64,000 nucleotides of DNA from Halomarina salina (lineage in GTDB: Archaea; Halobacteriota; Halobacteria; Halobacteriales; Haloarculaceae). The stretch spans positions 372,001-436,000 of the forward strand of contig NZ_JALLGW010000002.1 in assembly GCF_023074835.1 (NCBI RefSeq). The letters run 5' to 3'. Positions within the stretch are counted from its first letter, which is position 1, and every line of letters starts with the position of its first letter. The position numbers and the translations under genes are program-made. The notes beneath the pieces were generated by a model. It saw only the letters and a program-made list of their open reading frames with translations, made no database searches and was not told the origin of the DNA. Below, in pieces: positions 34,272 through 42,496 of the stretch.

Positions 34272-35312
34272 TCAGCCGTCGCGTTCGGCGTCGACGCACT
34301 CCTCGATGGGCGTGACGAGTTCGTCCGCGACGGCGTACGGGTCGGTCTCGCGGGCCAGCACGCGCTCGACGTACTCCTCGATTCCGCCGCGGGCGGCGAG
34401 TTCGCCCGCGACGAGCTGGTTGACGTCCTCGCGGAGGAGCGTGCGTATCTCCTCGGCGTAGCGCTGGCGCGCCCGCTCCTCGCCGGTCCCCGACTCCTCC
34501 AGGTATCGGGCGTGGTCCGCGAGCGTCTCGACGAGTTCCTCGACGCCGGTTCCCTCCTCGGCGACCGTCTCCAGGACGACCGGCTCCCAGCCCTCCTCGT
34601 CCGCCTCGCTCTGGGTGACGCGCTCCATCGCGGCCGCCGCGTCGCCCCCGTGGTGCTCGGCGGTCTCGGTGTAGTCGTTCCGGGTGTCGATCATCTCCCG
34701 GAGTTCCATCACGGTGCGGTCCGAGCCGGGCAGGTCGGCCTTGTTGACGACGAACACGTCGCCGATTTCGAGGATGCCCGCTTTGAGCATCTGCACGTCG
34801 TCGCCGCTGCCGGGCGGGACGAGGACGGCGACCGTGTCGGCGGTCTTCACGATGTCTATCTCGTTCTGCCCCGCGCCGACCGTCTCGACGATGACCTTGT
34901 CCTTGCCGAACGCGTCGAGGGCCTTGACGGCGTCCGCGGTGGCCGTCGAGAGGCCGCCGAGGCTGCCGCGAGCGCTCATCGACCGGAAGAACACGTCCAT
35001 GTCGCCCGAGACGCTCGCCATCCGGATTCGGTCACCCAGGACGGAGCCGCCGGTGAACGGCGAGGAGGGGTCGATGGCGATGACGCCGACGGTGAGACCC
35101 TCGTCGCGGTAGTGCTTCGCGAGTTTGTCGACGAGCGTCGACTTCCCCGCGCCCGGCGACCCGGTGACGCCGATGACGTCGGCGTCCCCCGTGTGCTGGT
35201 ACAGTTCGCTGACGAGGTCGCGGTAGCCCGGCGTGCGGTTCTCTATACGTGTGATGGCGCGGGCGAGCGCTCGGTGCTTCCCCGCGAGCAGGTCGTCGAT
35301 GAGGTCGCCCAT
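34272..35312 (-). CDS. meaB: MeaB-type G-protein chaperone of methylmalonyl-CoA mutase
   Basis: 346 aa P-loop GTPase of the MeaB/ArgK family. Walker A GSPGAGKST is at 51-59, DPSSPFTGGSVLGDR and the switch region ETVGAGQNE follow, and the guanine-specificity motif is NKAD. The protein loads and protects the B12 cofactor of methylmalonyl-CoA mutase. Its ATG overlaps the stop of the B12-binding subunit gene by one base (TGATG), so the two are translated together. Confidence 0.93.
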   Translation of the reverse strand: MGDLIDDLLAGKHRALARAITRIENRTPGYRDLVSELYQHTGDADVIGVTGSPGAGKSTLVDKLAKHYRDEGLTVGVIAIDPSSPFTGGSVLGDRIRMASVSGDMDVFFRSMSARGSLGGLSTATADAVKALDAFGKDKVIVETVGAGQNEIDIVKTADTVAVLVPPGSGDDVQMLKAGILEIGDVFVVNKADLPGSDRTVMELREMIDTRNDYTETAEHHGGDAAAAMERVTQSEADEEGWEPVVLETVAEEGTGVEELVETLADHARYLEESGTGEERARQRYAEEIRTLLREDVNQLVAGELAARGGIEEYVERVLARETDPYAVADELVTPIEECVDAERDG

Positions 35313-35731
35313 CAGTCGCGCTGGGGAGCGTTCTCGCGGACGAACTCGACCGCCTCCTCCATCGACGCGCCGGGGCCGAAGATACCGCCGACGCCCGCCT
35401 CCTTCAGTTCGGGCCGGTCGTCTTCGGGGATGATGCCGCCGACGACGACGAGCGTGTCGTCCAGCGCGTCGTACTCCTCGAGCCCCTCGAGAATCTTCGG
35501 GACGAGCGTGTTGTGCGCCCCCGAGAGGATGGAGATGCCCAGCACGTCGACGTCCTCCTGGACGGCGGCCTGGACGACCTCGTCGGGCGACCGGTGGAGC
35601 CCCGAGTAGATGACTTCGAACCCGGCGTCGCGGAACGCCCGCGCGATGACGTGTGCCCCCCGGTCGTGACCGTCCAGCCCGACTTTCGCTACCAGACAGC
35701 GGATGGTCCGCTGGTCCGTATCTGCGCTCAT
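35312..35731 (-). CDS. Methylmalonyl-CoA mutase, B12-binding (small) subunit
   Basis: 139 aa cobalamin-binding domain. The DxHxxG motif is DGHDRG (Asp20, His22, Gly25), giving His-on/base-off cobalamin binding. SGLHRSPDEVV, ILSGAHN and VVGGIIPEDD are the other conserved loops. With a separate catalytic subunit it would rearrange methylmalonyl-CoA to succinyl-CoA; that large-subunit gene is not in the window. ATG 35731; an eight-residue extension to 35755 is less likely. Confidence 0.9.
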   Translation of the reverse strand: MSADTDQRTIRCLVAKVGLDGHDRGAHVIARAFRDAGFEVIYSGLHRSPDEVVQAAVQEDVDVLGISILSGAHNTLVPKILEGLEEYDALDDTLVVVGGIIPEDDRPELKEAGVGGIFGPGASMEEAVEFVRENAPQRD

Positions 35732-35930
35732 GACCCCCGCTTCACGGGGTGGCACATTGACTCTAACGAACTGTCTAAGGAGACCGGAGCGGGGCGACCG
35801 GACCGACTAGGACCTACCGGTCGGACTGCGACTGCTCTGTACGGACGTCTCGGTCGTGTGACGTCGAGTCGGTCGAAAAAGTGACGCCTGCGGGGCCGGT
35901 GGGACCGACCCGACCACGTGGTTCTGCGGA

Positions 35931-37229
35931 TTACGCGGGCGCGCTCGCGTCGACCTCGTCGCCGTCGGGCAACTCGACGGTGAGGGAGTACTCGCCGGGG
36001 CCGAACGTCCCGGTGGACGCGTCGACCATCTCCTGCGAGACGCCCCGGTCGAAGCCAGCGCCGGGCTTCTCGTAGCTCACGAGGCTCAGCGTGAGTTCAC
36101 AGCCGTCGTCGACGGCGAACGATATCGTCGCCGTGCCGTCTTCGACCTGGACGTAGCCCGCGTCGAGGCAGGCCGCCGCGTCGTCGGCGAGCGTCGGTGT
36201 CGACCCGCTGCGGGTCGTCCGGTCGTCGACGCCGTGCGCGTACCGGACGAGGCGCTGCTCGTCGCTGTAGAACCCGTCGTCGGGTCCGACGTGCGATTTC
36301 GGTTCGCCGACGACGAAGTCGACCTGGAAGTAGGTCGACTCGCCGTCGTCACCATCGTCGCCGTCCGTACCGTCATCGGGTGTCTCCGTCGGCTGTTCGG
36401 TGGGCTGCTCGGTGGGTTCTTCCGTCGGCTCCTCGGTGGTCGACGGTGGCTCCTCAGTCGTCGCCGGCGGTTCGTCGGTCGTCGCCGGGGGTTCTTCCGT
36501 GGTCGTTGGCGGCTCCTCCGTGGTCGTTGGCGGTTGCTCCGTAGTGGTCGGCGGTTGCTCCGTGGTCGCCGGTGGCTGTTCGGTCGTCGCTGGCGGTTCT
36601 TCCGTGGTGGCCGGCGGTTCGTCGGTCGTCGCCGGTGGCTGTTCGGTCGGTTCGTCGGTGGTCACCGGCGGCTCGTCCGTGGTCGCTGGTGGCTCCTCCG
36701 TGGGCTGGTCCGTCGACGACCCGACGGTGAGCGACGAGTCGCTCACGCTGGTGACGGCGAGACTCGCGCCCGCGGCGTCGCCCGCGGCGACGTCGAAGAG
36801 GTCGATGCCGGTCTGGCCGTCGGCGGTGCCCACGACGGTCACCGTCGCGACGACGACGCTGCTCCCGGTGAGCGGGTCGTTGCCGTAGATGGCCTCGAAC
36901 GCGGCCGAGTCACCGTCGGCCGCGACGCGGGCACTCTCCAGTGCCGGCGACCCGCCCAGCGAGACGGCGGTTATCTCGGCGACCGAGGGGTTCGTCAGCG
37001 CGACGTCGCCCTCGATGGCTCCGACGGTGTCCGCGCCCTCGACGACGACGTCGAAGGTGACGCTCTCGCCGTTCGCTATCGTCGGGTTCGCGGGCGACGC
37101 GGCGACGGTCACTCCGTCCTCCTGAGCGAGGGCGATGGGGGTCATCGCCCCGACGAGGAGCAGGAGTACTCCCAGTATCGCCAGTGTCTGCGTGCGGTAC
37201 GTCGGTCGGGTCCTGTGTTTCGGTGTCAT
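35931..37229 (-). CDS. Secreted cohesin-domain protein with long P/T-rich spacer
   Basis: 432 aa exported protein. Signal peptide 1-36 (hydrophobic 17-35, cleavage near ALAQ). Residues 39-172 form one cohesin-like domain (NPTIANGESVTFDVVVEGAD, VGAIEGDVALTNPSVAEI, ATVTVVG). A Thr/Pro/Glu spacer of about 125 residues made of TTEEPP/TTEQPP units follows (173-298), then an unrecognised beta-rich C-terminal domain (299-432) with two cysteines. There is no dockerin and no obvious membrane or PGF-CTERM anchor. Last gene of the four-gene set. It could be the base scaffold that receives dockerin-bearing partners. Confidence 0.82.
   Translation of the reverse strand: MTPKHRTRPTYRTQTLAILGVLLLLVGAMTPIALAQEDGVTVAASPANPTIANGESVTFDVVVEGADTVGAIEGDVALTNPSVAEITAVSLGGSPALESARVAADGDSAAFEAIYGNDPLTGSSVVVATVTVVGTADGQTGIDLFDVAAGDAAGASLAVTSVSDSSLTVGSSTDQPTEEPPATTDEPPVTTDEPTEQPPATTDEPPATTEEPPATTEQPPATTEQPPTTTEQPPTTTEEPPTTTEEPPATTDEPPATTEEPPSTTEEPTEEPTEQPTEQPTETPDDGTDGDDGDDGESTYFQVDFVVGEPKSHVGPDDGFYSDEQRLVRYAHGVDDRTTRSGSTPTLADDAAACLDAGYVQVEDGTATISFAVDDGCELTLSLVSYEKPGAGFDRGVSQEMVDASTGTFGPGEYSLTVELPDGDEVDASAPA
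36368..36713 (-). repeat. Tandem repeat encoding TTEEPP/TTEQPP spacer
   Basis: Imperfect tandem copies of a unit of about 18-21 bases centred on cctccgtggtcg, in frame inside the cohesin gene. Repeats of this kind change length easily, so spacer length may vary between strains. Confidence 0.75.
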
Positions 37230-37286
37230 CGGTTGGTGTGTCGTCTATCGCTGTGTGCTGGTCGTCGGCTGTGCTGTGGTGTGGTC

Positions 37287-39062
37287 TCAGTCACTGGTCT
37301 GGGCGAAGAGGTTCTGGACGTCGACGACGTTGAACTGGCCGTCGCCGTTGTAGTCGAACAGGAGCGGGTCGCCGGTGACGACGCCGGAGTCGCGGTTGAC
37401 GAACAGCGCCTGCACGTCGCTGGCGGTCAGTTCGCCGTCACCGTTGACGTCCTCGTAGACGCCGTCGCCGTCGAGGTCCTGTGGCGGTCCGGCGTAGCTG
37501 TCGTCGATGAGCGCGAGAGTGACCGCGACGGTCCCGGTCGCCTCGTCGTCGACGGTGAACACGCCGTAGTCGTACTCGCCTGGCGCGAGGGAGTCGGGAA
37601 TCGCGGCGCTGAGCGGGACCGAGTCGGTCACGCCGGCACCGAGGGTGACGGGCGCGGACGCGACGGTCTCGCCGGGCGCGAGCGTCCCGTCGCCGTTCAG
37701 GTCGAAGCGGAGCGAGACGGTCTTGGTCGTCTCCAGGCTCCCGTCGTTCGTGACGTCGGCCGTCACGGTGAGCGACTCGCCGCGGACGACGCTGTCGGGG
37801 CCGTCGAGGTTCGAGACGAGGAACTCCGCCGGGACGACGGACAGCGTCGCGTCGGACGTGCCGGTCACGTCGTAGGTCTCGACGCCGTCTTCGGTCCCGA
37901 GGACCGCCGAGGAGACGGAGAGCGTCGTCGAGTCGACGCTCGCCCCTTCGACGGTCACCGTCGCCACCGTCACCGCGCCGGTGTCGGCCGTGTCCATTCC
38001 GACGGCGGCGATGGACGCCGAGGAGCCGTCGCCGGCCACGCTCGCGTCCTCGAAGCCGGTCGCCGGCGAGTCGATGCCGACGATCTCCGCCGTGGCGGTG
38101 TCGCCGATTGCCACGTCCAGGTCGATGGCACCGACGCCGCCGTCGGCGTTCTCGACGACCACGTCGAAGGTGGCCGTGCCGCCGACGCCGACGGTCTGCT
38201 CGGACGGCGAGAGGCTCACGGCCGTCGCCGGCCCGTCGCCGCCACCGCCGGAGGACGCGGCGACGCTCAGTGCGGCCGTCGCGCTGTCGTCGTCGCTGTA
38301 CACGCCGTGGGTGTAGCTGCCCGCGCTGGCGCTGCCGGGGACGGTCACGTCGAACGTGACGGCCTGGGACTGCCCGGCGTCGAGCGTCACCTGCTCGGAG
38401 TCGAGCGTCTGCCCGTCGAACTGGTAGACGACGGTCTGGGTCCCGCTCTCGCCGCCGTCGTTCGTGACGGTCGCCGAGACGGAGATGGACTCGCCCGCGT
38501 CGGCGCTTCCCGGTGCCTGCAGGTTCGAGACCTGGAAGTCTGCCGGGTCCACCGCGACCGGTTCGACGGTCAGCGTCGCGCCGTTCGTGCCGGTCACGTC
38601 GTAGGAGTTGCCGGGCAGGTCACTGAGGTCGGCGTCGGTGATGCTGAGGCCGGTCGACCCCTCGGCGACACCCTCGACGGTGACGGTCGCTATCGTCGGA
38701 CTCGCCCCCGCGATGGGGTTGTTGCCGTAGACGGCCTGGAAGCCGGCCGACGACCCGTCGGCGGCGACGTCGGTGTTCACGAAGCCGGGGCTGCCGGCGA
38801 CGCTGACGGCCGTGATCTCCGCCACTGACGGATCCGTCAGTTCGAGGTCGACGTCGGACGCCCCGACGTCGCCGTCGGTGGTCTCGACGACCACGTCGAA
38901 CGTCGTCGTCTGGCCGACGGTGACGGTCTGGCTGTTCGGTGCGATGCTGACTTCGGTGCTCGTCGCGCCCATGGCGACGCCCGGGACGCCCGCCGCGGCG
39001 ACGAGCATCGTCGCGAGTACGAGGGCCGCGACCGCCCTGAGTGTCGATGTATCGTGGTTCAT
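37287..39062 (-). CDS. Scaffoldin-like secreted protein: cohesin-CARDB-cohesin-CARDB-dockerin
   Basis: 591 aa. Signal peptide 1-32; cohesin-like 1 at 36-167 (EVSIAPNSQTVTVGQTTTFD); CARDB-like Ig domain 1 at 172-267 (DFQVSNLQAPGSADAGES); cohesin-like 2 at 279-410 (VSLSPSEQTVGVGGTATFD); CARDB-like 2 at 411-517 (EFLVSNLDGPDSVVRGES); dockerin 529-589 with the calcium loops DVNGDGELTASD and DYNGDGQFNVVD. Two cohesins plus a dockerin is the plan of an adaptor scaffoldin. Spaced 57 bases from the downstream cohesin gene; probably one transcription unit. Confidence 0.82.
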   Translation of the reverse strand: MNHDTSTLRAVAALVLATMLVAAAGVPGVAMGATSTEVSIAPNSQTVTVGQTTTFDVVVETTDGDVGASDVDLELTDPSVAEITAVSVAGSPGFVNTDVAADGSSAGFQAVYGNNPIAGASPTIATVTVEGVAEGSTGLSITDADLSDLPGNSYDVTGTNGATLTVEPVAVDPADFQVSNLQAPGSADAGESISVSATVTNDGGESGTQTVVYQFDGQTLDSEQVTLDAGQSQAVTFDVTVPGSASAGSYTHGVYSDDDSATAALSVAASSGGGGDGPATAVSLSPSEQTVGVGGTATFDVVVENADGGVGAIDLDVAIGDTATAEIVGIDSPATGFEDASVAGDGSSASIAAVGMDTADTGAVTVATVTVEGASVDSTTLSVSSAVLGTEDGVETYDVTGTSDATLSVVPAEFLVSNLDGPDSVVRGESLTVTADVTNDGSLETTKTVSLRFDLNGDGTLAPGETVASAPVTLGAGVTDSVPLSAAIPDSLAPGEYDYGVFTVDDEATGTVAVTLALIDDSYAGPPQDLDGDGVYEDVNGDGELTASDVQALFVNRDSGVVTGDPLLFDYNGDGQFNVVDVQNLFAQTSD

Positions 39063-39105
39063 TCGTCTTCTGTCGTGGTCGTTCGCGCTGCTGGTCGAGT
39101 CGTGT

Positions 39106-39208
39106 CCGTTCGGCGGCCGAACGGGGTCGATGGGGCGACGTGGCGGGGAGAGGTTGACCTCTGGAGTCCGGCCGCCGGTCGCGCATCGGAGCGGTGATCG
39201 GCCGCTCC
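39106..39208. repeat. Intergenic hairpin cluster after the 1032-aa cohesin gene
   Basis: Three inverted repeats in the 163-base gap: 39106-39124 (8-base arms, loop cgg), 39156-39170 (gac/gtc arms around ctctgga) and 39189-39208 (gagcgg...ccgctc). The last two recur in the next gap at 42416-42430 and 42464-42483. On the transcribed minus strand they sit just after the stop codon, as terminator or processing sites would. Confidence 0.6.
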
Positions 39209-39225
39209 GTGGCTGTGGCGCTGGC

Positions 39226-42200
39226 TCACGAGTTTCCTCCCTGGAGTGCGACGAACAGCGCCTGCACGTCCGAGATGGTCACCGAGCCGTCGCCGTTGAC
39301 GTCGAAGGCGTCCTCGTTGGCCTGGACGACGCCGTCCTCGAAGTTCTGGAAGAACGCTTGCACGTCGGAGACGGTGAACGAACCGTCGCCGTTGACGTCC
39401 TCGTAGACGCCGTCACCGTCGGGGTCGGTCGGCGGCGAGGTGAACTCGCCCACCGGTCCGGGACCGTCGTCGCCCGTGCTGGACGGGTCGTACCGGAGGA
39501 CGACGTAGTTCGAGGCGAATCCGGGGTCGCCGTCGCCGTCCTCGACGGCCGCGACGAAGTAGTTCAGGCCGCCGTCGGCCGAGGAGTTGGTCAGGTCGAC
39601 CGCGACGGTCGCCTGGCCGGTCGCGTCGGTCGTGGTCGAGTAGTACTCGACGACGACCGCCTTGTTGGCCTCGTAGTCCTCCACGTCGTACGGCGTCGGG
39701 ACGTCGCTCAGGTCGAGGACGCCCTCGACGCGCACGAGCGTGACCGGCGCGTTCGCCGGACCGCTGACCGTGACGGTCTGGGCCTGTTCGTTCACCGTCG
39801 CGCCGGCGTGGCGCGCGGAGAGTATCGAGTCGTCGAGGGAGACGCCGTCGACGCCGATGGTCGGCGCCGGGGCGACGTCACCGTCGAGGGACGCCTCGGC
39901 CCCGCCGGCGCTCCCGTCGCCGACGAGGTCGGCGGTAGTCGCGCCCGCCTCGTTGGCGACCGTGACGGTCGCCCCCGAGAGCTCCAGTCCGGAGACCGGA
40001 CCGGCGGCCTGCGAGCCGAGCGGCGTGCTGCTGATGCTGGTCGGGTCGTTGTCGACCGAGAACGTCATCGTCTCGCCGGGGTCGAACCCGTCGAGCGTGA
40101 CGACCAGCGAGTCGTAGCCCGCCGTGTCGTCGACGCCGTTGTGGAAGTCGGCGTACTCGACGTTCGTGACGGTGACCGCACCGCCGTCGAGGCTGAACTC
40201 CTTCCCGACGTTGTCGCCGGCGGTGTTGTACGGGTCGAACACCATGTCCGGCAGCATCGTCGGCGCGAGGTCGAGCGTGAGCGTCTCGATGGCCGACTCG
40301 CCGGTGTTGGTCACCTGGAACGACCCACCCGTGTACGTGGTCGCGTCGACGCCCGAGTCGGGGGTGACGGCCACCGACGCGTTGGGTGCGACGGGTCCGC
40401 CGCCGCTGCCGTCCTCGACGGAGCGTACGACGATGGCGCTGACCTTCGCGTTGTCCGCGCTGGCGCTGAACTCGACGTTCAGTTCGCCGTCGGTCACCTC
40501 GACGGTGTACGTCCGCTCGGTCGCGGAGAGCGGACCGACGTCCGCGTAGATGTCGTAGTCCACCAGTTCGACCGCACCGCCCTCGACGTTCGCGCTGAAC
40601 ACGCGGTCGCCGATCTGGTCCGTGTCGCCGTCGTTCGGCGAGACGCCCTGGTAGATCTCGGCGAACTGCAGGGTCACCTCGTAGACGCCGTTCTCGACGG
40701 GCACGTCGTAGCTGAACGGGTCGCCGTAGCGCTCGGTGTGGTAGAGCGCGTCGTCGTCCGTGTTCGCGACGTCCGGCGCGCCGGAGACGCTGTACGTGCT
40801 CCCGCCGCCGAAGTTCGTGTCCGCCGCGTACTCCGTGCCGTCGGTGGCCGTGTACTGGTTCCCGCCGGCGTTCACCGCGAACACCACCTCACCGTCGGAC
40901 GGTCCCGACGGAGCGTCCGAGTCGTACTCCAGAATCACCGTCTGGGAGGTGCGACCGGAGTTCTCGCCCGCGACCGCCGCGAGGAAGTAGTCGTAGTCGC
41001 CCTCCGAGAGGGAGACCGCGACCGTCGCGCTCCCGTCGGAGCCGAGCGCGACCGTCTGCGTGGAGACGCTCGCGGCCATGTTCGCCTCGTAGTCGTCGAC
41101 GTCGTAGCCGGCGGCGGGTGCCGGCGTCCCGACGACGTGGAGCAGGGTGACGCTCTCGCCGGCCGGTCCGTCGACGGTGAGCGTCTGGCTCTGGTCGCCG
41201 ACCGTCGCGGCCGCGTGGGCCGGGAAGTCGGTCCCGCCCAGCGTGACGCCCTGAACGCCGAGCGTGGGCGCTGCGGCGACGTCGCCGTTCGCGGTCGCCT
41301 GGGCGCCGCCGGCGCTTCCGTCGGTGAACAGGTCGTTCGTGACGCTCCCGTCGGCCGAGGTGACGGTGACGGTGCTGCCCGCGAGTTCGAGGCCGGAGAC
41401 CGACCCGGCCCCGCCCGAACTGTCGACGTCCTTGATGCTCGTCGGGTCGATGTCGACCGAGAACGTCAGCGTCTCGCCGGGCTGGAAGTCGTCGAACGCG
41501 ATGGTCAGCACGTCGTAGCCGTCCTCGCCGTCCACGCCGTTGTGGGGGGCCGAGAACGTGCCGTCGACGAGACCGGTCGCGCTCGCGCCGCCGTCGGGGC
41601 TGAACCCCTTGGCGACCGCGTCGCCGGCGGTCCCGTCGGGGTCGAACACGACGTCGGGCACGACGCTCTCCGAGAGGTCGATGGTGACCGACTCGACGTC
41701 GGTCTCGCCGTCGTTGGTGATGGCGAACGAGCCGCCGCCGTAGGTGCTCGCCGCGATGCCCTCGCCGTCGTTGGCGGTGACGGTCGCGCTGGTGGCATCG
41801 TCGCTGCCCTCGACGGTCAGCGTCGCGCCGTTGGTCGCCGTGACGTCGTAGCCCGACCCCGCGTCGTCGAAGACGAGGAACTCGGCGAGGTCGACGCCGG
41901 TCTGCCCGGCGGCGGTCCCCTCGACGGTCACGGTCAGGACCGTGACGCTCGGGCCGTCACCCGCGAGGGAGTTCGACCCGTAGAACGCCGCGAAGGTGGC
42001 CGAGCCACCGTCCGAGGCGACGTCCACGTTCGTGCTCGCCGGACTACCGGCGTAGCTCACGTCGGTTATCTGGGCGACCGAGGAGTCGGTGAGCGTCACC
42101 TCCCCTTCCGCCGCCCCGACGTCGCCGTCGGTGTTCTCGACGACGACCTCGAACGTGGCCGTCTGGCCGACGTCGACCGTCTGGCTGGTCGCGAGGACGC

Positions 42201-42324
42201 TGACCTCGGTGCTGGTCGCCGCGAAGGCGACCCCGGCCGCGCCCGCGGAGACGACGAGCATCGCCGCGAAGACGATGGCCGCGAGTGGTCTGAGGGCCGT
42301 TCCGGCCCCTCTGTTTCTTGTCAT
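39226..42324 (-). CDS. Secreted cohesin / malectin / dockerin protein
   Basis: 1032 aa. Signal peptide 1-36; cohesin-like 38-173 (VDVGQTATFEVVVEN); unknown domain X copy 1 about 179-468; malectin-like carbohydrate-binding domain 478-637 (FAVNAGGNQYTATDG, LQFAEIY, GDRVFSANVEG, DNAKVSAIVV); domain X copy 2 about 649-947; dockerin 964-1026 with loops DPDGDGVYED, DVNGDGSFTVSD and DVNGDGSVTISD. Domain X repeats share PDVVFDP/PDMVFDP, AGSVSGLEL/GPVSGLEL and DYEAN. Predicted calcium-dependent partner binding plus glycan binding outside the cell. Confidence 0.82.
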   Translation of the reverse strand: MTRNRGAGTALRPLAAIVFAAMLVVSAGAAGVAFAATSTEVSVLATSQTVDVGQTATFEVVVENTDGDVGAAEGEVTLTDSSVAQITDVSYAGSPASTNVDVASDGGSATFAAFYGSNSLAGDGPSVTVLTVTVEGTAAGQTGVDLAEFLVFDDAGSGYDVTATNGATLTVEGSDDATSATVTANDGEGIAASTYGGGSFAITNDGETDVESVTIDLSESVVPDVVFDPDGTAGDAVAKGFSPDGGASATGLVDGTFSAPHNGVDGEDGYDVLTIAFDDFQPGETLTFSVDIDPTSIKDVDSSGGAGSVSGLELAGSTVTVTSADGSVTNDLFTDGSAGGAQATANGDVAAAPTLGVQGVTLGGTDFPAHAAATVGDQSQTLTVDGPAGESVTLLHVVGTPAPAAGYDVDDYEANMAASVSTQTVALGSDGSATVAVSLSEGDYDYFLAAVAGENSGRTSQTVILEYDSDAPSGPSDGEVVFAVNAGGNQYTATDGTEYAADTNFGGGSTYSVSGAPDVANTDDDALYHTERYGDPFSYDVPVENGVYEVTLQFAEIYQGVSPNDGDTDQIGDRVFSANVEGGAVELVDYDIYADVGPLSATERTYTVEVTDGELNVEFSASADNAKVSAIVVRSVEDGSGGGPVAPNASVAVTPDSGVDATTYTGGSFQVTNTGESAIETLTLDLAPTMLPDMVFDPYNTAGDNVGKEFSLDGGAVTVTNVEYADFHNGVDDTAGYDSLVVTLDGFDPGETMTFSVDNDPTSISSTPLGSQAAGPVSGLELSGATVTVANEAGATTADLVGDGSAGGAEASLDGDVAPAPTIGVDGVSLDDSILSARHAGATVNEQAQTVTVSGPANAPVTLVRVEGVLDLSDVPTPYDVEDYEANKAVVVEYYSTTTDATGQATVAVDLTNSSADGGLNYFVAAVEDGDGDPGFASNYVVLRYDPSSTGDDGPGPVGEFTSPPTDPDGDGVYEDVNGDGSFTVSDVQAFFQNFEDGVVQANEDAFDVNGDGSVTISDVQALFVALQGGNS

Positions 42325-42415
42325 TTTTGTGTTGTGTCTGTGTTGGCTGTCACGCCGACCCGAGTCGGCGAACCGTTCTCCTGCAGGTGGCCGCCGCGAG
42401 CGACGGGTGATGGCG

Positions 42416-42483
42416 GACCTCTGGAGTCCGTCCGTCGCCGCCGACGACCCGCGAGAACTGCGAGAGCGGTGATCGGCCGCTCC
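42416..42483. repeat. Second copy of the intergenic hairpin pair
   Basis: gacctctggagtccg (42416-42430) and gagcggtgatcggccgctcc (42464-42483) are base-for-base the same as at 39156-39170 and 39189-39208, while the DNA between them differs. They lie just after the stop codon of the 1468-aa gene. Confidence 0.65.
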
Positions 42484-42496
42484 CGGTTGCGGTCGC

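Noticed and set aside
36400-36888. Repeat-rich region considered as a CRISPR array
   Set aside because: The units are contiguous and in frame, coding the Thr/Pro spacer; there are no unique spacers between repeats.
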